Assembly: GCA_036008325.1 (NCBI GenBank)
Contig: DASYNW010000009.1
Span: 1-6,082 of the forward strand
Direction of reading: 5' to 3'
Source of the DNA: AP-15 sp036008325
GTDB lineage: Bacteria > Pseudomonadota > Alphaproteobacteria > ATCC43930 > CGMCC-115725
DNA: 6,082 nucleotides
Shown here: piece after piece, positions 5,951-6,082 of the stretch
Position numbering within the stretch: the stretch's first letter is position 1
How the letters are laid out: each line of letters begins with the position of its first letter
Notes under the pieces: model-generated
Told to the model about the DNA's origin: nothing
Database searches by the model: none
What the model saw: the letters and a program-made list of their open reading frames with translations, nothing else
Translations under genes and position numbers: made by a program

Positions 5951-5979
5951 TTGACAACGCCATCCCGCGACCCTAGGGG
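5951..5979 (+). promoter_or_regulatory. Candidate promoter for homospermidine synthase
   Basis: A perfect -35 box TTGACA (5951-5956) is followed after 17 bases by TAGGGG (5974-5979), a poor -10 matching only TA. Alphaproteobacterial promoters often keep a strong TTGAC and a loose -10. Transcription would start near 5986, about 26 bases before the ATG. It lies just past the hairpin, consistent with a separate transcript. Confidence 0.4.
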
Positions 5980-6011
5980 TTTGCCGCACCCTGATCGCCG
6001 TACAACCCGTC

Positions 6012-6082
6012 ATGCTCGATAAAAAGCACGCTGCCTTTTCCGGCCGTTTCCTGATCGTCGGCTTTGGCAGCATCGGCCAGGG
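6012..6082 (+). CDS. hss: Homospermidine synthase, N-terminal fragment (partial, runs off right edge)
   Basis: Only 23 codons and two bases are present. They read MLDKKHAAFSGRFLIVGFGS followed by IGQ and a probable G. The KHAxFxGRxLIVGFGSIGQG stretch is the characteristic start of bacterial homospermidine synthase, where GFGSIGQG is the NAD-binding Rossmann loop. The enzyme uses NAD+ to transfer an aminobutyl group from putrescine (or spermidine) to putrescine, making homospermidine, a major polyamine of many alphaproteobacteria; it acts in the cytoplasm. The ATG fits the usual family start, and no ATG or GTG is seen in the short stretch just upstream. No clear Shine-Dalgarno sequence precedes it. 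The call rests on a short but distinctive stretch. Another Rossmann-fold dehydrogenase is possible but less likely. Confidence 0.85.
   Translation, partial: MLDKKHAAFSGRFLIVGFGSIGQ

Noticed and set aside
5355..5963. Minus-strand frames at 5355-5963 and 5657-6073
   Set aside because: They are antisense to the PEP-CTERM gene with no family motifs. The apparent repeats in their translation only mirror the HAF-like DNA repeats.

Overview
The window is high-GC DNA (about two-thirds G+C by eye) with tightly packed genes. It looks like a chromosomal segment of an alphaproteobacterium. The gene content supports this: a homospermidine synthase start closely matching the alphaproteobacterial enzymes, GTG starts, an FkbM-type methyltransferase with an accessory N-terminal domain, and a PEP-CTERM surface protein behind a sigma-54 promoter. 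I cannot name the genus. There are no RNA genes, mobile elements, CRISPR arrays or plasmid functions.

Layout. (1) Positions 2-3534 hold a leftward two-gene unit. A candidate promoter (TTGCGA-N18-TATAGT, minus strand) precedes an FkbM-family methyltransferase gene (3462-1900). Its TGA stop overlaps the GTG start of a long open frame (1903 to beyond the left edge) in a GTGA junction. This second gene encodes an unrecognised protein: a globular N-terminal domain of about 235 residues, then about 330 residues of Ala/Glu/Arg-rich predicted coiled coil. (2) Divergent from it, at 3624-4565, is a complete nucleoside hydrolase of the inosine/uridine-preferring family. (3) After a 300-bp intergenic stretch comes a gene (4869-5888) for a secreted PEP-CTERM protein. 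It has six HAF-like repeats and is preceded by a near-consensus sigma-54 site (TGGCATG-N4-TTGCG). (4) After a perfect 10-bp GC hairpin and a TTGACA-type promoter candidate, the right edge cuts into the first 23 codons of homospermidine synthase.

How the parts relate. The FkbM methyltransferase and its coiled-coil partner probably act together, since they are translationally coupled. Glycan or surface-polysaccharide modification is the usual context for FkbM enzymes, but nothing here identifies the substrate. The PEP-CTERM protein is an expected substrate of an exosortase encoded elsewhere. Sigma-54 control of such proteins, with the PrsK/PrsR two-component system, is known in other exopolysaccharide-producing bacteria. 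A cell-envelope or extracellular-matrix theme may therefore link the left and right parts. The nucleoside hydrolase (purine/pyrimidine salvage) and homospermidine synthase (polyamine synthesis) look like independent housekeeping genes. I see no evidence for a defence system. The least explained element is the coiled-coil partner of the FkbM gene.
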